Origin: JAVBQU01 sp031548675
GTDB taxonomy: Bacteria > Bacteroidota > Bacteroidia > Bacteroidales > P3
Assembly (NCBI GenBank): GCA_031548675.1
Contig: JAVBQU010000065.1
Coordinates: 1 to 18,635, forward strand
DNA: 18,635 bases
Direction of reading: 5' to 3'
Part shown: positions 14,891 to 18,635 of the stretch, piece by piece
Position numbering within the stretch: position 1 is the stretch's first letter
Layout of the letters: each line of letters opens with the position of its first letter
Program-made: the position numbers and the translations under genes
Notes under the pieces: model-generated
The model's database searches: none
Seen by the model: only the letters and a program-made list of their open reading frames with translations
Told to the model about the DNA's origin: nothing

Positions 14891-15193
14891 TTGCTGTTTA
14901 CCGCGATATCACAACCCACTAAGAAGCCTTTATACTGCTTAATAGAGAAGCGTTCTGCCTAAATTTTTGGAAGAAAGTCCAGCAGAGATAATCTTTTAGT
15001 AATAAAATAGATTGCTTCCTGCTTCGTACCTCGCAATCGCAACCGCAGTCCAGAAAGGGCAAGCTCGGCGAAACTAATGACGTGCATTTCTCGAAGAAGT
15101 CTATTGTAGAAATTCCAATCAAAACACGCATCAAATCCTCTGCAATATTTAACTAGTTGCATTTTTAAACAATTTTTTATTATTAAAAAGTAT
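14891..15193. other. Non-coding stretch with a second copy of the dispersed repeat
   Basis: No gene is supported here. At 15009-15036 the sequence AGATTGCTTCCTGCTTCGTA and following CCTCGCAATC looks like an inverted, decayed relative of the repeat at 14661-14698. It is followed by further C/G-rich sequence to about 15090 (ACCGCAGTCCAGAAAGGGCA). Short minus-strand open frames exist but look like translated repeat. The last 100 bases become AT-rich towards the promoter of the next gene. Confidence 0.5.
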
Positions 15194-15201
15194 TATCTTT
15201 G
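15194..15201 (+). promoter_or_regulatory. Bacteroidota promoter (-7 element) for the repeat adhesin gene
   Basis: TATCTTTG is a perfect TAnnTTTG match. The -33 position (about 15171-15179) is a T-run rather than a clean TTTG. The predicted leader is about 57 nt, AT-rich, and has no Shine-Dalgarno sequence. Confidence 0.6.
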
Positions 15202-15264
15202 CAGTATAAAAAGAGTACATTCTATGAATTATCTTTTTTATAAATCATCAAATACAACCAAAAT

Positions 15265-18200
15265 ATGAAAATTTTTAGATTCTTTCCCGTTACATTATTT
15301 GCTATACTACACGCCACACAAGTATTTGCTTACAGCGGAGGGAATGGCACAGCAGCAAAACCATATCTTGTTTCTTCTAAAGCGGATATGATTCAATTGG
15401 CAACCAATGTTAATGGGGGAGAAACTTATTCCGGTAAATATTTCTCTTTGACTCGCGACTTAACAGCTTCTGGTGATATTATTTCCACTATTATAGGAGA
15501 GAATTCTTCTAAGTATTTTGGAGGTATTTTTGATGGAAATGGCTATACAATAGCTGTGGATAAATATGGTATATTCGGAATAATTAAGGATGCAACTATA
15601 AAAAATTTGAATGTAGTCGGAGTTATAACATCTTTTTCGGTAAACATCTCCTCTTTAAGTTCTTTTCCTCCTTTCTATTATGCTCATTACGCTGGAGGTA
15701 TCTGTGCAAAAGCGATCTCAAGTTCAATAAGCAATTGCTCCTGTAGTGCTTCTATATCTATCTCAACGGATTATCGTCACGAACTTACAGGTGATCTTTC
15801 AGCATCTTTTACTCACGAAGCTTATATTGGTGGTATTTGTGGCCATACGAGTGAAAATACAATTATAACAACTAGCTACAATGCTGGCACTATATCTACA
15901 TTAGTATATGCTAAAGGTGACACGAGAGGACCATTTTCTCCGGGAGGACCTATAATTTCCTATACGGTCTATCCATATTCTCTTGTAGGTGGTATTTGCG
16001 GATATATCTCTGCTACAGATAGTATTGTTGACTGTTATAATACAGGGGCATTAAATTCAACATCAAATTATTATACAGGAAATTGTTATGCTTATGCCGG
16101 TGGTATTTGCGGATATACCAATAATTTAAGTGCTGGGGTAATAAAAAATTCGTACAATATAGGCCATGTTTCGGCAAAAGCGCAGTTTACAACAAATTCT
16201 TATTCAGGTGGTATTTGCGGACGTTTTGGAAATATTCAAAACTGCTTTGTAGCTAACTGTGAAATAAAAAATGTGAGTGATCCAACCATGGTAAAAATAG
16301 GGCGAATTACAGGTGATAGCACTTCTGCGATTAATTCCAATTGCTATGCTGAAGGTTCTTCAGTATCACTTAACGGTGATGCTATAAGTAATCTAAATGC
16401 AAATAGCAAAAATGGCAAGGACGCTATGCTTACTGATTTTCAAAATGAAGCATGGATGACAACAAATTTGAGGTGGAACCTTTATGATGTATGGATCATT
16501 AAACCCGGTAATTTACCTGTATTAAGATCAAGCTTAAAATATGAAATTAATGCAACTGCATCGCCTATTGCAGGAGGTAGTGTTACCGGAAGTAAAGCAT
16601 ACAGAGCAGATTCTACAGTTTCACTACAAGCCAATGCTAATCCATATTATTCATTTGATGGCTGGGAAGAAAATTTGAATATTGTAAGTACTTCTCAAAA
16701 TTATTCTTTTATAGCAACCGAAGATCGCACCTTATTTGCGAAGTTCACTCCTGAAACTTATAATATTACTTACAATTATGGCGGACTAACCGGAGTTACA
16801 AATACTAATCCAACCAATTATACCTATTCTACAGGAATCACATCATTCGCAACTCCATCTAAAGCCGGTTACAAGTTTGGGGGTTGGTATAGCGACATTG
16901 CATTAACCATCCCAATAACAAGCATCAGCTCCACCAACACTGGTGCTAAAACTTTATATGCGAAATTTAGCTTTGAAATTTATCCTATTACCTATAATTA
17001 TGGCGGATTAACAGGGGTTACAAACAGCAATCAAGCCAGCTATACTTACGGAACGGGAATCACATCATTTACACCTGCATCTAAAACAGGCTACAAATTT
17101 GATGGTTGGTTTAGTGATATACTATATATTTCACAGGTCGTAAGTATCAGTTCTACCGAAATTGATGCTAAAACTTTATATGCGAAACTCTCTCCTGCTA
17201 CTTACACTATCACCTACAATTACAAAGGATTAACCGGAGTTACAAACAACAATCAAACTAACTATACTTACGGAATAGGAATCACGTCATTCACAACTCC
17301 TTCTAAAACAGGTTATATATTCGACGGATGGTATAGCGATGCATTATTTACAACACCAATAACAAGCATCAGTGCTGCTGATGTAAACAATAAAATTATT
17401 TATGCAAAACTTACTCCTGAAATCTATAATATCACTTATAATTTCGGAGGATTGTCCGGAGTTTTTAATAATAATCCAACAACATATTCTTATGAAACAG
17501 GACTTTCATCTTTGCTTACACCTTTCAGAATAGGTTATAATTTTGAAGGATGGTATAGCGACGCCTTATTCGCCACACCAATAGCAGGCATAAGTTCTAC
17601 TGAAATTGGTGCTAAAACTTTATATGCGAAATTTACTCTTGCAACTTATACTATTACCTATAATTATAACGGATTAACAGGAGTTACAAATAACAATCAA
17701 ACCAACTACACTTATGGAACAGGATTTACTCTTACAGATCCATCTAAAACAGGCTACACATTCGAGGGTTGGTATAATGATACTTCATTTACCACACTGA
17801 TAACAAACATCAGTTCTACAGATGCGGACAATAAAACTATTTATGCAAAACTTACTCCTGAAATTTACAATATCACTTATAATTACGGAGGATTAACAGG
17901 TGTTACAAATAATAATCCAACTAGTTACACCTATGGAACTGGAATTATATCTTTAATTACACCTTCCAGAACAGGTTATAATTTTGAAGGATGGTATAGC
18001 GACGCTTTATTCTCCACACCAATAGCGAGTATAAGTTCTACTGAAATTGGTGCTAAAACTTTATATGCGAAATTTACTCTTGCAACTTATACTATTACCT
18101 ATGATTATAACGGATTAACAGGGGTTACAAGCACCAATCCGATGAACTATACTTATGGAACAGGATTTACTTTTACAGTTCCATCTAAAACAGGTTACAC

Positions 18201-18635
18201 ATTCGAAGGATGGTATAGAGATGCTTCATTTACTACACTGACAACAAGCATCAGTTCTACAGATATGGGCAATAAAACTATTTATGCAAAATTTATTCCC
18301 GAAGTTTACAATATCACTTATAATTACGGAGGATTAACAGGTGTTACAAATAATAATCCAACTAGCTACACCTATGGAACCGGAATTATATCTTTTACAG
18401 CGCCTTTTAAAATAGACTACACATTCAAAGGATGGTATAGTGATTCTCTATTTACAACTCCAATAACAAGTATTGGTAATCTTGAGACTGGTATAAAAAT
18501 TTTATATGCGAAATTCATAATAAAAACTAGTATTCAAGATTCTAAGATTAATGTGGAATTAAGCGTGTATCCGAGTCCGGCAAATCAACATATTACTATT
18601 GCAGGAGCGGAAGGGACTAACTTAATAATATATAA
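15265..18635 (+). CDS. Large secreted repeat protein (GLUG + InlB/Flg_new repeats) with T9SS sorting domain, 3' end outside window
   Basis: The frame is open from ATG 15265 to the right edge (1123 full codons) without a stop. A signal peptide (MKIFRFFPVTLFAILHATQVFA) is followed by GTAAKPYLVSSKADMIQLA and IFDGNGYTI...GIFGIIKDATIKNLNV, the usual entry to GLUG-repeat beta-helix proteins. Five GLUG-like units centre on GGIC (codons from 15694, 15829, 15988, 16099 and 16207). A divergent InlB B-repeat follows (about 16540-16755, TASPIAGGSVTG...SFDGWEEN...DRTLFAKF). Eight 73-74-residue Listeria-Bacteroides (Flg_new, InlB B-like) repeats then run from 16756 to 18525, each with ITYNYxGLTGVTN, GY.F.GWY.D and K.(I/L)YAK. 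From about 18526 SIQDSKINVELSVYPSPANQ begins a type A T9SS C-terminal sorting domain, cut by the window. It is probably a T9SS-exported, surface-attached adhesin or glycan-interacting protein. No catalytic domain is visible. Confidence 0.88.
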   Translation, partial: MKIFRFFPVTLFAILHATQVFAYSGGNGTAAKPYLVSSKADMIQLATNVNGGETYSGKYFSLTRDLTASGDIISTIIGENSSKYFGGIFDGNGYTIAVDKYGIFGIIKDATIKNLNVVGVITSFSVNISSLSSFPPFYYAHYAGGICAKAISSSISNCSCSASISISTDYRHELTGDLSASFTHEAYIGGICGHTSENTIITTSYNAGTISTLVYAKGDTRGPFSPGGPIISYTVYPYSLVGGICGYISATDSIVDCYNTGALNSTSNYYTGNCYAYAGGICGYTNNLSAGVIKNSYNIGHVSAKAQFTTNSYSGGICGRFGNIQNCFVANCEIKNVSDPTMVKIGRITGDSTSAINSNCYAEGSSVSLNGDAISNLNANSKNGKDAMLTDFQNEAWMTTNLRWNLYDVWIIKPGNLPVLRSSLKYEINATASPIAGGSVTGSKAYRADSTVSLQANANPYYSFDGWEENLNIVSTSQNYSFIATEDRTLFAKFTPETYNITYNYGGLTGVTNTNPTNYTYSTGITSFATPSKAGYKFGGWYSDIALTIPITSISSTNTGAKTLYAKFSFEIYPITYNYGGLTGVTNSNQASYTYGTGITSFTPASKTGYKFDGWFSDILYISQVVSISSTEIDAKTLYAKLSPATYTITYNYKGLTGVTNNNQTNYTYGIGITSFTTPSKTGYIFDGWYSDALFTTPITSISAADVNNKIIYAKLTPEIYNITYNFGGLSGVFNNNPTTYSYETGLSSLLTPFRIGYNFEGWYSDALFATPIAGISSTEIGAKTLYAKFTLATYTITYNYNGLTGVTNNNQTNYTYGTGFTLTDPSKTGYTFEGWYNDTSFTTLITNISSTDADNKTIYAKLTPEIYNITYNYGGLTGVTNNNPTSYTYGTGIISLITPSRTGYNFEGWYSDALFSTPIASISSTEIGAKTLYAKFTLATYTITYDYNGLTGVTSTNPMNYTYGTGFTFTVPSKTGYTFEGWYRDASFTTLTTSISSTDMGNKTIYAKFIPEVYNITYNYGGLTGVTNNNPTSYTYGTGIISFTAPFKIDYTFKGWYSDSLFTTPITSIGNLETGIKILYAKFIIKTSIQDSKINVELSVYPSPANQHITIAGAEGTNLIIY
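16756..18525 (+). repeat. Eight tandem 222/219-nt coding repeats with a 441-nt higher-order period
   Basis: Units start at 16756, 16978, 17200, 17422, 17644, 17863, 18085 and 18304. From the third unit on, two subtypes alternate: type a (TYTITYNYxG, units 3, 5, 7) and type b (xYNITYNxGG, units 4, 6, 8). Units 5 and 7 are 219 nt, the rest 222 nt, so a+b pairs repeat every 441 nt. Units 6 and 8 are nearly identical in DNA over their first 90 or so bases, which indicates recent duplication or conversion. Confidence 0.88.
18526..18635 (+). other. Start of T9SS C-terminal sorting domain (truncated by window)
   Basis: After the last repeat the protein reads ...NVELSVYPSPANQHITIAG, matching the opening of type A Por secretion C-terminal domains (VYPNPANxxxxI). 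The closing lysine-containing strand is beyond the window, so the call rests on the first motif and on position after the repeats. Confidence 0.75.

Noticed and set aside
14919..15162. Two overlapping minus-strand open frames of 67-71 codons, and a 62-codon plus-strand frame at 14774-14962
   Set aside because: They are made of repeat DNA (for example SFAELALSGLRLRLRG-like translations), lack promoter, signal or family resemblance, and overlap each other in different frames.
16756..18525. Regular direct repeats that could suggest a CRISPR-like or satellite array
   Set aside because: The units are 219-222 nt, keep one reading frame and encode a known protein repeat family; there are no short repeats with unique spacers.

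Overview
The window looks like a chromosomal stretch of an AT-rich Bacteroidota genome, most likely a Bacteroidales member with a type IX secretion system (T9SS). Four things point that way. Three promoter candidates carry a perfect TAnnTTTG -7 element, and ribosome-binding sites are not evident. The enzymes have Bacteroidota-style architectures: DAHP synthase fused to chorismate mutase, a ResB-CcsA type cytochrome c assembly protein, a GH13_8 branching enzyme and a short QueG. The last gene starts a T9SS-type C-terminal sorting domain. Genus cannot be settled by eye.

Layout. 1-5188 (+): 3' part of a CcsA-type haem exporter; the DAHP synthase/chorismate mutase fusion 5 nt behind it; glgB; then a small outer-membrane beta-barrel protein behind its own promoter. 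A strong bidirectional hairpin at 5212-5246 separates it from a leftward block. 5261-8831 (-): a likely three-gene unit transcribed in the order universal stress protein, SPOR-domain protein, GH89 alpha-N-acetylglucosaminidase. 8904-14746 (+): ruvB, queG, a YhcG/DUF1016 PD-(D/E)xK nuclease-like protein, aroC and an S41 peptidase-like protein. The usp and ruvB promoters lie back to back and close together at 8859-8901. 14747-15264 has no convincing gene but is rich in repeats and hairpins. 15265 to the right edge (+): a large open gene for a secreted repeat protein. It has a signal peptide, GLUG-type repeats, one divergent InlB repeat, eight 73-74-residue Listeria-Bacteroides (Flg_new) repeats, and the start of a T9SS sorting domain cut by the window.

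Most genes are housekeeping: shikimate pathway at two separate places (DAHP synthase/chorismate mutase and aroC), glycogen branching, recombination, tRNA queuosine and cytochrome c maturation. The accessory interest lies in four places: the 3' repeat adhesin with a 441-nt higher-order duplication; small GC-rich hairpin repeats in 9934-10073 and 14661-15040, one of which appears to have replaced the C-terminus of the S41 peptidase; a 42-nt in-frame palindromic duplication inside the YhcG-like gene; and the stress/SPOR/glycosidase unit. I found no clear new multi-gene system. I saw no CRISPR array, rRNA, tRNA, transposase or phage gene.
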